64,000 nt of DNA from Elioraea thermophila (ex Habib et al. 2022) (GTDB lineage Bacteria > Pseudomonadota > Alphaproteobacteria > Acetobacterales > Acetobacteraceae), in assembly GCF_003336755.1 (NCBI RefSeq), contig NZ_QMDI01000002.1, positions 248,001 through 312,000 on the forward strand. The letters run 5' to 3'. Shown one piece after another: positions 17,480 to 26,507 of this stretch (the first letter of the stretch is position 1; every line of letters starts with the position of its first letter). The notes under the pieces were generated by a model that saw nothing but the letters and a program-made list of their open reading frames with translations, searched no databases and was not told the origin of the DNA. The translations under genes and the position numbers were made by a program.

Positions 17480-18450
17480 GCCCTCTTCCCTACCCCATCG
17501 TCGCCCATGCCGACTGGAGCGGGGCGAAGACCGGTGCGGCGGCGAAGCGCCGGGTGACGATCGCCCGCCGAGCCGGGCAAGGCTGGCGGCTGGAGGCGCC
17601 CGCCCCGGTGCCCGATCCGCTCCGGCTCGTCGCCGACCTCGCCCGCGCGGCCGAGGCTGCGGGCGGGGCGGCCGTGCTCGGGCTCGACTTCCCGATCGGC
17701 CTGCCGCTCGGCTTCGTGCGCGCGGCCGGCTTGCGCGAGGGGGGCTTCCTCTCCTTCCTGGAACGGGCGTGCGACGGCGCGTTCCTCACCCCTGCCGCCG
17801 CGCTCGACGAGGTCTCCGCCGCCCGTCCGTTCTTCCCGGCCGGTCCCCTGGCCGGGCGGGGGCTCAAGGCGGACTTCCTCGCCCGGCTCGGCCTCGATGC
17901 CGAAACGGCACTCCGCCTCTGCGACCGGCGTGGCGAGACGGTGCGCGCGTCCTGCGGCGTGTTCTGGACCCTGGGCGCCGATCAGGTGGGCAAGGCGGCG
18001 ATCGCCGGCTGGCGCGACCTCCTGCTGCCCGCGCGACGCAACGGCCTGCCGGTCGCGGTCTGGCCGTTCGAAGGCGATCTCGCCGCCCTCGCCCACCCCG
18101 GCCGCGTCGTGCTGGCCGAGGCCTATCCGGCCGAGGCCTATGCCCGCATCGGCCTCGCCCGGCCGACCCGCAAGCGCGACCCCACCTGGCGGGCGGCGCA
18201 GGCCGAGGCGATCCTCGCCTTCGCGGCGGAACACCGGGTTTCGCTCACGCCGGAGGCGGCTACGGCCGTGCGCGGTGGTTTCGGCCCGTCTGCCGACGGC
18301 GAGGATGCCTTCGACTCGTGCCTCGGCGCGCTCGGCATGATCCCCGTCGCGGAGGGCCGCCACCCGGAGGGGCCGGCCTTGCCGGCCGACGTCCGGGCCT
18401 GGGAGGGGTGGATGCTCGGGCGGATGGATGTCCCAAAATCAAAGGGTTAG
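17476..18450 (+). CDS. DUF429-like, predicted RNase H-fold protein with non-canonical start
   Basis: A protein of about 324 aa. Acidic residues appear in the order expected for an RNase-H-like fold of the DUF429 kind: HADWSGAKTG near the N-terminus, VLGLDFPIGLP, AEAYPAEAYARIGLARP near residue 215, and GEDAFDSCLGALG near 275. The conserved-looking start (YPIVAHADWSG) has no ATG, GTG or TTG in frame for a long way upstream; only CTG at 17476 (overlapping the tenA stop) or ATC at 17497 precede it. The first canonical start inside is GTG 17554, which would delete the DWSG motif. I annotate from the CTG, with the start uncertain. The stop overlaps the convergent creatininase stop. Confidence 0.7.
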   Translation: MSPLPYPIVAHADWSGAKTGAAAKRRVTIARRAGQGWRLEAPAPVPDPLRLVADLARAAEAAGGAAVLGLDFPIGLPLGFVRAAGLREGGFLSFLERACDGAFLTPAAALDEVSAARPFFPAGPLAGRGLKADFLARLGLDAETALRLCDRRGETVRASCGVFWTLGADQVGKAAIAGWRDLLLPARRNGLPVAVWPFEGDLAALAHPGRVVLAEAYPAEAYARIGLARPTRKRDPTWRAAQAEAILAFAAEHRVSLTPEAATAVRGGFGPSADGEDAFDSCLGALGMIPVAEGRHPEGPALPADVRAWEGWMLGRMDVPKSKG

Positions 18451-19247
18451 TGCTTGCTCCGGAGGTGGACGATGAGCTGCGCCACCTCCTCGGCGAGCCA
18501 CGTGACCGCCCGCTCGCCGGTCGCCGCATCGCCGAGCCGGGGGGCGCCGGCCGCGACCCCGCTGGGCGCGATCTCGTCGATCGCAACCGGCAGGGCGACC
18601 TCGAGGTCGCCGAACCACGCGGTGCCGAAGCCGCTGACGGGAAGGCCCGCCACCGTGGCCGGTGCAGCCGGAGCGGGAATCGCCTCGGGGCGGCAGAGGT
18701 CGGGGCGAAGGGCGAGCGCGACCGACCACACGGGGTCGGCGCCATGACCAAGTCGTGCCGTGGCACCCTCTCCCGCCAGTCGTGGCCAGGCGGCGGCAAG
18801 AACCGCCCAGACGTGGACCGTCGGCACGATCACCCCGCGGCTCTCGCGCACATCCCGCACCACCTCCTCGATGACCGCGCGGTTGCCGCCGTGCCCGTTC
18901 ACGACGAGCAGGCGATCGAGCCCATGCGCTGAGAGACGCGCGATCATGTCGGCAAGCACGGCGCGCAAGGTGGCCGGCGAGAGGGCGATCCCGCCGGGCG
19001 TGGGGCCGAAGAAATCCGCCCCACCGAAAGGCAGGACCGGAACGACCAGGGTGTCGGCGTCGCGCGCCGCGGCGCGTTCGGCGATCCGCAAGGCGATCGC
19101 CTCGACCAGCAGGTGGTCGCCCATCGGGGCGTGCGGCCCGTGATCCTCCAGGCTGCCGAGCGGCAGCAGAAGGGTGGGCCGGGCGGCGAGGCGGGCGCGC
19201 GCCTCGGCGCCGGTCAGTTCGGCCAGGCGAAAGCGGAACGGCATCAT
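18447..19247 (-). CDS. creatininase family amidohydrolase
   Basis: Metal-dependent amidohydrolase (266 aa) of the creatininase / MftE / ArfB superfamily. The metal-binding motif LPLGSLEDHGPHAPMGDH at about residues 26-43 and VVNGHGGNRAVIEE at about 111-124 are intact. The superfamily hydrolyses cyclic or linear amides (creatinine, formamides, peptides); the true substrate is unknown. Two adjacent ATGs occur at 19242-19247; the first is used. The gene converges on the DUF429-like gene with overlapping stop codons. Confidence 0.88.
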   Translation of the reverse strand: MMPFRFRLAELTGAEARARLAARPTLLLPLGSLEDHGPHAPMGDHLLVEAIALRIAERAAARDADTLVVPVLPFGGADFFGPTPGGIALSPATLRAVLADMIARLSAHGLDRLLVVNGHGGNRAVIEEVVRDVRESRGVIVPTVHVWAVLAAAWPRLAGEGATARLGHGADPVWSVALALRPDLCRPEAIPAPAAPATVAGLPVSGFGTAWFGDLEVALPVAIDEIAPSGVAAGAPRLGDAATGERAVTWLAEEVAQLIVHLRSKH

Positions 19248-19351
19248 CGCGACCCTGCCCGGCCGCGACGCATCCGCCAAGCCCAGGCCGGGCGCTCCTC
19301 GACCGCAAGCCAAGTCCCTAAAGTGCGCCCGCAAGCCCGGAGCCGCTCGCC

Positions 19352-20041
19352 ATGACGCCCCTCGCCTTCCGCTGCCTCTCCCGCGCCGGGGAAATGCTCG
19401 TGTCGTTCGTTCCCCGCGCCGTCGTCATCGCCGGGCTGACGGGGCGGGACCGCGCGGCGGTGGAGCACCACGTGGAGGAGCTGCGTGCCCTCGGCGTTCG
19501 CCCGCCGGCGACCATCCCCGCCTATTTCCGCAACGGCGCCAACCTGCTCACCACCGACACCGAAATCGAAACCCTCGGCGCGGACGGCTCCGGGGAGGTG
19601 GAGTTCGTGCTCGTCTCGCTGCCGGACGGGCTCTGGGTCGGCCTCGGTTCCGACCACACGGACCGCAGGGTCGAGACCTACGCCATCGACGTCTCGAAGC
19701 AGCTCTGCCCCAAGCCGATGGCACCGCTGCTCTGGCGCTTCGACGAGGTGGCCCCGCATTGGGACAGCCTGGTCCTGCGCTCTTGGATCGAGGAGGGCAG
19801 CCCGCCCCGGCTCGTGCCCTACCAGGAGGGGGTCGCTGCCGCCATCCGCCCGCCCGCCGAGCTGATCGCCGGCTTCACCGGCGGGGCCCCGTTGCCGGTC
19901 GGCACCGTGCTGTTCGGCGGCACCTTCGCGGCGCGCGGCGGCATCAGGCCATCGTGCCGCTTCGAGATGGAACTCGAGGATCCGGTACTGGGGCGCGTGA
20001 TCCGGCACGGCTACCGGGTGCGCACGCTCCCGCTCACCTGA
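19352..20041 (+). CDS. DUF2848 family protein
   Basis: A 229-aa member of DUF2848, remotely related to the fumarylacetoacetate hydrolase fold. Recognisable segments are VVIAGLTGRDRAAVEHHVEE at about 24-43, VGLGSDHTDRRVE at about 101-113 and DVSKQLCPKPMAPLLW at about 117-132. The C-terminal FGGTFAARGG region resembles the family active-site loop. Members are often encoded beside amide- or hydantoin-degradation genes; here a creatininase is divergent 104 bases away, which is at least compatible. The function is not established. Its last 8 bases overlap the convergent acetyltransferase. Confidence 0.85.
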   Translation: MTPLAFRCLSRAGEMLVSFVPRAVVIAGLTGRDRAAVEHHVEELRALGVRPPATIPAYFRNGANLLTTDTEIETLGADGSGEVEFVLVSLPDGLWVGLGSDHTDRRVETYAIDVSKQLCPKPMAPLLWRFDEVAPHWDSLVLRSWIEEGSPPRLVPYQEGVAAAIRPPAELIAGFTGGAPLPVGTVLFGGTFAARGGIRPSCRFEMELEDPVLGRVIRHGYRVRTLPLT

Positions 20042-20546
20042 CCTCCGCTCCGCGCGACCCCAGGATCCGCTGCAGCAGCACGAGGTCGAGCCAGCGGTCG
20101 AACTTGCGGCCGACCTCTGGCAGGAAACCGACGCGGACGAAGCCGAAACGCTCGTGCAGGCCGAGGGAGGGGGCGTTCCCGGCCTCGACGGCGGCGACCA
20201 TCACGTGCATCCCCTGGGCTTCGGCGCGCGCGATGAGGGCGGCGAGCAGGGCCTTGCCGTGGCCGCGGCCTTGCGCGGTGGGATGGACGTAGAGCCCGTG
20301 CTCCACCGTATGCGCATAGCCCTCGAAGGGGCGGAACGGTCCGTAGCTCGCGAAGCCGCAGACGCGCCCTGCTTCCTCGGCAACGAGCACGGGGAAGCCG
20401 GCCGCGCGTCGCTCCGCCATCCAGGCTGCTCGCCCCTCGCGCGTGGCCGGGCGGATGTTCCAGTTCGCCGTCGAGTTCAGGATCGCGTCGTTGGTGATCT
20501 CGAGGATGGCGTCGAGATCGGCGTCTGTCGCGTCGCGGATGGTCAT
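20034..20546 (-). CDS. GNAT N-acetyltransferase, phosphinothricin/methionine-sulfoximine type
   Basis: A 170-aa acetyltransferase close to the PAT/MddA group. It starts TIRDATDADLDAILEITNDA. It contains GFASYGPFRPFEGYAHTVEH near residues 75-95, the CoA loop QGRGHGKALLAALI at about 106-119 and NAPSLGLHERFGFVRVGFLP near 137-156. Family members acetylate phosphinothricin, methionine sulfoximine or sulfone. The ATG at 20544-20546 stands directly before the first strand; the 12-codon upstream extension is not conserved. Confidence 0.88.
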   Translation of the reverse strand: MTIRDATDADLDAILEITNDAILNSTANWNIRPATREGRAAWMAERRAAGFPVLVAEEAGRVCGFASYGPFRPFEGYAHTVEHGLYVHPTAQGRGHGKALLAALIARAEAQGMHVMVAAVEAGNAPSLGLHERFGFVRVGFLPEVGRKFDRWLDLVLLQRILGSRGAEVR

Positions 20547-20635
20547 GCCGGTCGAGGGCTCGGGGTTGCGCGCCGTCTGCATGCCACCGCCCCGCTTCGC
20601 TGGCGAGGGGGTGCCCCAAGACCCCGCCGTCGGGC

Positions 20636-20821
20636 CTAACGGGCGTCGCGCGGCTCCTCGACCGCCTCCAGGCTCACCACCGCGACATTGACCAGGAGCT
20701 TGCCGGCGTTCTCGAAGTTCACCGTCACCCGTGCGCCCACCACCGACTGCACCTGGCCCTCGCCCCAGTCGGGACGGGCGGGGTTGCGCACGCGCATGCC
20801 GGGAACGAGGGGACAGCTCAT
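20636..20821 (-). CDS. DUF3553 domain protein (Tudor-like)
   Basis: A 61-aa protein with a single small beta-barrel of the DUF3553 kind. Key positions are GMRVRNPARPDWGEGQVQSV at about 8-27, followed by VTVNFENAGKLL at about 31-42. This fold resembles the Tudor-like tail of UvrD/PcrA helicases, which in them contacts RNA polymerase; whether the free-standing form does so is unknown. The ATG at 20819-20821 is 49 bases after the M48 protease stop, so the two are probably co-transcribed. The open frame upstream is spurious, Pro/Cys-rich sequence. Confidence 0.85.
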   Translation of the reverse strand: MSCPLVPGMRVRNPARPDWGEGQVQSVVGARVTVNFENAGKLLVNVAVVSLEAVEEPRDAR

Positions 20822-20870
20822 GATCACCACATGCGGGCCCTCGGCCGGCCTGCCAAGAGCCTCCGCCGGC

Positions 20871-21803
20871 TCAGCGCCGCCAGGGCAGGCGACGCCGCGG
20901 GCTGGGCAGGACCTCCCCCCAGGGTGAGCCGGCCCAGACCGGCAAGGCGGGCCGCACCACCACGGTCGCCTCGCGCAGGGCGGCCACCCGCTCGGCGATG
21001 GTGGGATGGGTGCGGAAGAACCTGAGCCAGCGAGGGCCACGGCTCGCCAGCCGCTCGAAATCGTCGCCCTGCAGGCGCTCCAGGGTGAGCAGGGCCGAGG
21101 CGAGGCCCTGCGGGTCGCCCGTCAGCTCCACCGCGCCGGCGTCCGCCAGGAACTCGCGCGTGCGCGAGAGTGACAGGGTCAACAGGTCGGAGAGCAGGGG
21201 GGCGACGACGAGAAGGGCGGGCAGCAACGGGTGGGCCCCGACCGCACCGGTGCCCCACAGCAGCAGAACGAGAACCCCTGCCTGCGCCATCGCCCGCGTG
21301 ATGGCGGAGGCCTGGGCGGCCAGGCGCATGACGAACAGATCGCCGTGCCGGATGTGGCTCACCTCATGCGCGAGCACGCCCGCGAGCTCCGCCGGTGTCA
21401 GCGTTTCGACCAGGGCACGCGTGACGCCGATGCCGGGTTTGTCCAAGGTGCCGGCGGCCACCGCCTGCAGCACGGGCTGCGGCAGGAGGTATAGGGCGGG
21501 CGTGACGGGAAGGTTCGCCCGCCGCGACAGCTCGCCGAGAAGGGCGAACAGGCCCGGAGCGACGAACGGGGTGAGACGCGCCGCGCCGAAGCCTTGACGG
21601 AACACCGCATCGGCCGGCAGCGCGCCGAAGGCGAGCCCTCCCGCCATCATCGCCGCACCGAGCACGAGCCCGTCCGGCCCCGCCGCCAGCCAGCCGATGG
21701 CGGCGGCAAGGAGCACGAGGACGAGCAGGGTCAGCGCCGTTTCGAGCCGGTTCCGTCTCTGCAGGCGGGCAAGCGTGGCGGGGTCGACCGCATAGCGTAC
21801 CAT
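20871..21803 (-). CDS. M48 family membrane metalloprotease, HtpX-like
   Basis: A 310-aa zinc metalloprotease. Two N-terminal membrane helices are at about residues 23-60. The zinc motif HEVSHIRHGD is at about 144-153. Two further hydrophobic segments follow at about 170-205, then the third ligand region SRTREFLADAGAVELTG. This is the HtpX/Oma1 layout; such proteases degrade damaged inner-membrane proteins with FtsH. The C-terminal RTHPTIAERVAALRE is the usual family ending. It lies upstream of a DUF3553 gene in the same direction and is divergent from manC. Confidence 0.9.
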   Translation of the reverse strand: MVRYAVDPATLARLQRRNRLETALTLLVLVLLAAAIGWLAAGPDGLVLGAAMMAGGLAFGALPADAVFRQGFGAARLTPFVAPGLFALLGELSRRANLPVTPALYLLPQPVLQAVAAGTLDKPGIGVTRALVETLTPAELAGVLAHEVSHIRHGDLFVMRLAAQASAITRAMAQAGVLVLLLWGTGAVGAHPLLPALLVVAPLLSDLLTLSLSRTREFLADAGAVELTGDPQGLASALLTLERLQGDDFERLASRGPRWLRFFRTHPTIAERVAALREATVVVRPALPVWAGSPWGEVLPSPRRRLPWRR

Positions 21804-21917
21804 GTCGCCAAGGTGGGGCCTCGCCGCGGGAGAGGAAAGCGGCGGCCTGTTCGGCCCCGAGTGCCGCGGCTATACGGGGGCGCACCCGCTTGCCCCGCCA
21901 ACAGCCCTGGTTGCCCG

Positions 21918-23345
21918 ATGTCGGACCTCGCCGCGATCATCCCCGTCATCCTCTCCGGCGGCTCGGGCACCAGGCTGTGGCCGGCCAGCCGAGAGACCTA
22001 CCCCAAGCAGCTTCTCCCGCTGGTCTCCGAGCGGCCGATGATCGTCGAGACCGCGCTGCGCGCGCCGGCCTCCGCCGGCTTCGCGCCCCCGATCGTGGTC
22101 TGCAACGAGGCGCACCGCTTCATCATCGCCGAGCAGCTGCGCGAGGCCGGCATCGAGGGCGCGCGCATCGTGCTCGAACCCCAAGGGCGCAACAGCGCCC
22201 CCGCCATCGCGGCCGCCGCCCTGCTCGCCGCCGAGACCGACCGGCACGCCGTGCTGTGGATGATGGCCGCCGATGCGGTGATCGACGACCTCGCCGCGCT
22301 GCATGTGGCGGTGGCAACCGCCGCTCGGGCGGCCCGGGCCGGACGGATCGTCACCTTCGGCATCGCCCCGACCCGGGCGGAGACGGGCTACGGCTGGATC
22401 GCCCGCGGCGAGCCGGTCCCCGGCGTCGAAGGGTGCTTCGCCGTGGCCCGCTTCATCGAGAAGCCCGATGCGGCGACGGCGCGGCAGCTGCTGGAAGCGG
22501 GCGGCATGTTCTGGAACAGTGGGATGTTCGTCTTCGCCGCGGAAACCTTGCTGGCCGAGATGGAGCGTCTGGCGCCGGAGGTGCTGGGCGCGGTGCGCGC
22601 GGCAGTGGCGGAGCGTCGGGCCGATCTCGACTTCCTCCGCCTCGGCCCCTCCTTCGCCGCCTCGCCGGCGATCAGCCTCGACTACGCGGTCGCCGAGAAG
22701 ACGGACCGGGCTGCCGTGGTGCCCTGCGGCTTCGGCTGGTCCGACGTCGGCTCCTGGGCCGCGCTGTGGGAGCTCGCGCCGCGCGATGGTGCCGGCAACG
22801 CCGCCATCGGCTCGGTGCTGCTGGAGGACTGCCGTGGGTCGTACGTGCGCAGCAACGGACCCCTCGTCGCCGCGCTCGGGCTTGCGGACACCGTCGTGGT
22901 CGCCGACGACGACGCGGTGCTGGTGGTTCCCCGCGCCCGGGCGCAGGACGTCAAGCGGATCGTCGATCGGCTGAAGGCAGCAGGGCGGCGAGAGGCGACC
23001 GAGCATCGCCGAATCTACCGCCCCTGGGGCTTCTACGAGGGGCTGATCGCCGGCGAGCGGTTCCAGGTGAAGCGGATCGTGGTGCGCCCGGGCCGGCAGC
23101 TCTCGCTGCAGAAGCACTACCACCGCGCCGAGCACTGGGTGGTGGTCAACGGCACGGCGCTCGTCACACGCGACAACGAACAGATCCTCCTGCGCGAGAA
23201 CGAGAGCGTCTACCTGCCGTTGGGGTGCGTGCACCGGCTGGAGAACCCTGGGAAGATCCCCCTTGCCCTGATCGAGGTGCAATCGGGCGCCTATCTCGGC
23301 GAGGATGACATCGTCCGCCTCGAGGACGTGTACGGCCGAGCGTGA
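21918..23345 (+). CDS. manC: mannose-1-phosphate guanylyltransferase / mannose-6-phosphate isomerase
   Basis: Bifunctional enzyme (475 aa) that makes GDP-mannose for exopolysaccharide or LPS and, in its C-terminal cupin, can isomerise mannose-6-phosphate. The nucleotidyltransferase signature ILSGGSGTRLWPASRETYPK is at residues 11-30, with FIEKPDAATA near 178. The cupin begins RPWGFYEGLIAGERFQVKR near residue 368, with metal ligands in LQKHYHRAEHW. Length and order match ManC/AlgA. The ATG at 21918 directly precedes the conserved N-terminus; the longer open frame upstream overlaps the divergent protease. It is convergent with the ThDP enzyme, only 4 bases apart. Confidence 0.95.
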   Translation: MSDLAAIIPVILSGGSGTRLWPASRETYPKQLLPLVSERPMIVETALRAPASAGFAPPIVVCNEAHRFIIAEQLREAGIEGARIVLEPQGRNSAPAIAAAALLAAETDRHAVLWMMAADAVIDDLAALHVAVATAARAARAGRIVTFGIAPTRAETGYGWIARGEPVPGVEGCFAVARFIEKPDAATARQLLEAGGMFWNSGMFVFAAETLLAEMERLAPEVLGAVRAAVAERRADLDFLRLGPSFAASPAISLDYAVAEKTDRAAVVPCGFGWSDVGSWAALWELAPRDGAGNAAIGSVLLEDCRGSYVRSNGPLVAALGLADTVVVADDDAVLVVPRARAQDVKRIVDRLKAAGRREATEHRRIYRPWGFYEGLIAGERFQVKRIVVRPGRQLSLQKHYHRAEHWVVVNGTALVTRDNEQILLRENESVYLPLGCVHRLENPGKIPLALIEVQSGAYLGEDDIVRLEDVYGRA

Positions 23346-23349
23346 CCGC

Positions 23350-25167
23350 CTAACGCGCCTTCTTGGCGGCGCCGCCCTTGCCGAGCGCGCGGGCGCGCGC
23401 CGACGCCGCCTTCGACTTGGCGGGATCCTTCTTCGGGGCCGGCTTGCGCTTGACCGCGGCGGCGCGGATGGCGGAGAGCGTGGTGCGGGTGGTGATCTGA
23501 TCGGGGTTCATCCGGATCTCGACGACGGCGGGCTTGCCGGCGGCGAGCGCCCGTTCCATTGCCGGCACGAACTCCTCCGTCGCCTGCACCACCTCCCCGT
23601 GACCGCCGAAGGCCTCGATGAAGCGGGCGAAATCGGGGTTGGTGAGCGCGGTGCCGGAGACGCGGCCGGGAAATTCGCGCTCCTGATGCATGCGGATGGT
23701 GCCGTACATCTGGTTGTTGAACACCATCACCACCGGATTGACGCCATGGTGGAAGGCGGTGGCGATCTCCTGCCCCGTCATCAGCATCGACCCGTCTCCG
23801 GTCATGCTGATCACGACACGATCGGGATGGAGAAGCTTGGCCGCGATTCCCGCCGGCACGGAGTAGCCCATCGAGCCGCAACAGGGCCCGATCAGGCGCT
23901 GGCTGGCGCGGTAGTTGATGAAGCGCACGCCCCAGCCCGAGAAGTTGCCGGCATCGGTGGTGACGATCGCATCCTCCGGCAGCATCGCCTCCAGCGCGCG
24001 CATGCAGGCGGCAAGGTTGAGCGGCCCGTCATACTCGGGAATTTCGGTGGACCAGGCGAGGCGGTTGGCGCGCAACGCCTTCGTCCAACCGTGCCAGGCG
24101 GGAGCAACGGGCTCCATCGCCGCCGCGGCGGCGGCGAAGGCGTTCAGATCGGCAAGGATCGGCAGATCGGCCTGATAAACGCGGCCGAGTTCCGCCCCGT
24201 CCGGCATCACGTGCACGAACGGCACACCCATCGCCGGCGGCGTGAACAGGGTGTAGCCCTGGGTCACGGGCTCGCCGAGGCGGGAGCCGACGGAAATGAT
24301 GAGATCGGCCTCGCGCGCGGCAGCGAACAGGGCGGGGTCGCCGCCATTGCCGAGATCGCCCACGTACTGGTCGAGCGTATTGTCGAAGCAGGACTGGCGA
24401 CGGAAGCCGACCGCGGCGGGCAGATCGTTCGCGACGATCCAGCGCGCGAGATCCTGCCGCCCTTGCTCCGTCCATGCCGCGCCCTGGCCGAGGATGACGA
24501 GCGGGCGTTTGGCGCGCAGGAGCATCCGCCGCAGTTCCGCCATCGCCGCCGGGTCGGGCAGGGCGCGGGGAACGATCACGGGCCGCGGGTCGGCGACCGT
24601 CACCACGTCCATTTGCATGTCCTCGGGAATCGCCACCACCACCGGGCCAGGCCGGCCGGAGACCGCGACCTGGAAGGCGTGCGCGACCAGTTCGGGGATG
24701 CGGGCGGCATCGTCGATCTGCACCACCCATTTTGCCATCGCACCGAAGAACCGGCGGTGATCGACCTCCTGGAAGGCGTCGCGATCCATGTCGCCGCGCG
24801 GCACCTGCCCGACGAAGAGCACGAGCGGCGTGCTGTCCTGCTGCGCGATGTGCACCCCGACCGAACCGTGGCAGGCACCCGGCCCCCGCGTGACGATCGC
24901 GACACCGGGCCGCCCCGTCAGCTTGCCGTAGGCCTCGGCCATGTTCACCGCCGCGCCCTCGAAACGGCAGGTGATGGTGCGGATGGCGGCACGGTTCTCG
25001 TAAAGACCGTCGAGCAGGGCGAGGAAACTCTCACCCGCCACCTGGAACACGTGCGTCACACCGAGCGCACGCAACGCATCGGCCAGCACGCGCCCACCCT
25101 GCCGCGGCACGATGCGCGGCCCGTGCGTCGCCGTCGCGATCGCGCCCTTCGCCTCGGCGTAACCCAT
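23350..25167 (-). CDS. thiamine-diphosphate-dependent enzyme with basic C-terminal tail
   Basis: A 605-aa enzyme of the acetolactate-synthase-like ThDP superfamily. The catalytic glutamate lies in CRFEGAAVNMAEAYGKLTG (E70). The middle domain has LVILGQGAAWTEQGRQDLA. The ThDP/Mg site is SMTGDGSMLMTGQEIATAF with a later FNNQMYG. The substrate is unpredictable; acetolactate synthase proper is less likely because its regulatory-subunit context and other ilv genes are absent. An unusual Lys/Ala-rich tail of about 35 residues (from RAAAVKRKPAPKKDPAKSK on) follows the last recognised domain. It sits at the end of an RND/MFS operon, 35 bases after the MFS gene. Confidence 0.87.
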   Translation of the reverse strand: MGYAEAKGAIATATHGPRIVPRQGGRVLADALRALGVTHVFQVAGESFLALLDGLYENRAAIRTITCRFEGAAVNMAEAYGKLTGRPGVAIVTRGPGACHGSVGVHIAQQDSTPLVLFVGQVPRGDMDRDAFQEVDHRRFFGAMAKWVVQIDDAARIPELVAHAFQVAVSGRPGPVVVAIPEDMQMDVVTVADPRPVIVPRALPDPAAMAELRRMLLRAKRPLVILGQGAAWTEQGRQDLARWIVANDLPAAVGFRRQSCFDNTLDQYVGDLGNGGDPALFAAAREADLIISVGSRLGEPVTQGYTLFTPPAMGVPFVHVMPDGAELGRVYQADLPILADLNAFAAAAAAMEPVAPAWHGWTKALRANRLAWSTEIPEYDGPLNLAACMRALEAMLPEDAIVTTDAGNFSGWGVRFINYRASQRLIGPCCGSMGYSVPAGIAAKLLHPDRVVISMTGDGSMLMTGQEIATAFHHGVNPVVMVFNNQMYGTIRMHQEREFPGRVSGTALTNPDFARFIEAFGGHGEVVQATEEFVPAMERALAAGKPAVVEIRMNPDQITTRTTLSAIRAAAVKRKPAPKKDPAKSKAASARARALGKGGAAKKAR

Positions 25168-25202
25168 CGCCCCGAACTCCTCCCTCTCGCGCGCAGACCT
25201 TA

Positions 25203-26507
25203 TCAGCGCGCCGGCCGAGGCGGAACAGAGCCGCTGCTGCGCCCATCGCGCCGCGCCACCAGCCAGACGAGCGACGCTGCGAGGCACGCGGCCGAGATCG
25301 CGATCGCCGTGTCGTAGCCGCGCGGATCCCATCCGCCCCACTCGTTGCGCGGAAAGAGGTCGAGCACGAAGCCGATGCCCTGCTGCATGACGAACACCAT
25401 CAGCAGCATCAGCGCGTTGATGGTGGTCGACACCCGCCCCGTTTCGCTGCCCGCGAAGCGTGCGCCGACCAGCATGTACCCCACGGGCCCGACCGAGGCG
25501 AGCAAGGGCCAGGCGAACCAGAGCCACGGCCACGCCGCGGGCACGCGGGCGATGAGCAGCGCGTGCATGACGAGCAGCCCCGCTGCGCAGACGACGAGCA
25601 GAGCCAGCGGATTGGCACCACGGCGCACGAGGGCGGACTGCAGGCTGCCGGAAGCGAACGAGCCGAGGGTGAGACCGACGGCGTAGACCAATAGGACCTG
25701 TGCGCGCGCGGCGGCGTCGAGCCCGGCGACGTCGCGCAGCCACGGCCCCGCCCACAAGCCCTGCCAGACGAAGTTCAAAGCGGACAGCATGGCCACCAGG
25801 GGAACGAGGCGGATGAACGCCGGGTGCCGAACGATGCGGCCGATGACCCGCAGCTCCTCCGCGACCCCTCCCACCGAGCGCTCGCGGCCCGGCAGGTCGG
25901 GCACCGAGCGCCAGATCCAAAGCCCGGCCGCAGCGGCCACCGCGGCATCGGCCAGGAACACGCCGCGCCAGCCGATGGCGGCGTTCGCCCATTCCACCGG
26001 CACGGTGGCGACGATGCCGCCCAAGGACGAGAGCGCCACGCACCAACCCGTCACCGCCGGGACGCGCTCCGGCGCAAACCACGTGCGCGTCGCCTTCAGT
26101 TGCGCCATCAGCGCCGCGGCGACGCCGACACCCATCAGCACGCGCCCGAGGATCAGAGCCGTCAAGCCCGAGGCGGTGGCGAAGACGACCGCGCCGGCGG
26201 CGATCACCCCCATCAGCGCGGTCTGCACCCGTCGCGGCCCGAAGCGATCGAGTGCGGCGCCGACGGGAAGCTGGGCCAGCCCGTAGGCGGCGAAGAACAC
26301 CGCGCCGAGAAAGCCCAAGTCGGCCGCGCTGAGACCGAAGCGGGCGGCAAGTTCGGGGCCGATCACCGCGGTGATCGCGCGGTTGAGCTGGTTGAGCCCG
26401 GCACCGGCGGCAAGCGGGAGCGAGATGCGCCGGAGGGCCGGCCAGATGGTGTCGGCGCGGCCGGCTCCGGGCGCGTGCGCCGCTCCGGTGGTCGCGTCCG
26501 TTGTCAC
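25203..26507 (-). CDS. MFS transporter
   Basis: A 434-aa, twelve-helix major facilitator. The conserved loop 2-3 motif appears as GAALDRFGPRRVQT at about residues 84-97. The remaining helices are evenly distributed, with a short central loop near SVPDLPGRERS. The substrate is unknown. The start is GTG (26505-26507), overlapping the RND pump stop as GTGA, so its translation is coupled to the pump. An MFS directly coupled to an RND efflux gene is unusual; the ThDP enzyme follows 35 bases later. Confidence 0.88.
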   Translation of the reverse strand: MTTDATTGAAHAPGAGRADTIWPALRRISLPLAAGAGLNQLNRAITAVIGPELAARFGLSAADLGFLGAVFFAAYGLAQLPVGAALDRFGPRRVQTALMGVIAAGAVVFATASGLTALILGRVLMGVGVAAALMAQLKATRTWFAPERVPAVTGWCVALSSLGGIVATVPVEWANAAIGWRGVFLADAAVAAAAGLWIWRSVPDLPGRERSVGGVAEELRVIGRIVRHPAFIRLVPLVAMLSALNFVWQGLWAGPWLRDVAGLDAAARAQVLLVYAVGLTLGSFASGSLQSALVRRGANPLALLVVCAAGLLVMHALLIARVPAAWPWLWFAWPLLASVGPVGYMLVGARFAGSETGRVSTTINALMLLMVFVMQQGIGFVLDLFPRNEWGGWDPRGYDTAIAISAACLAASLVWLVARRDGRSSGSVPPRPAR

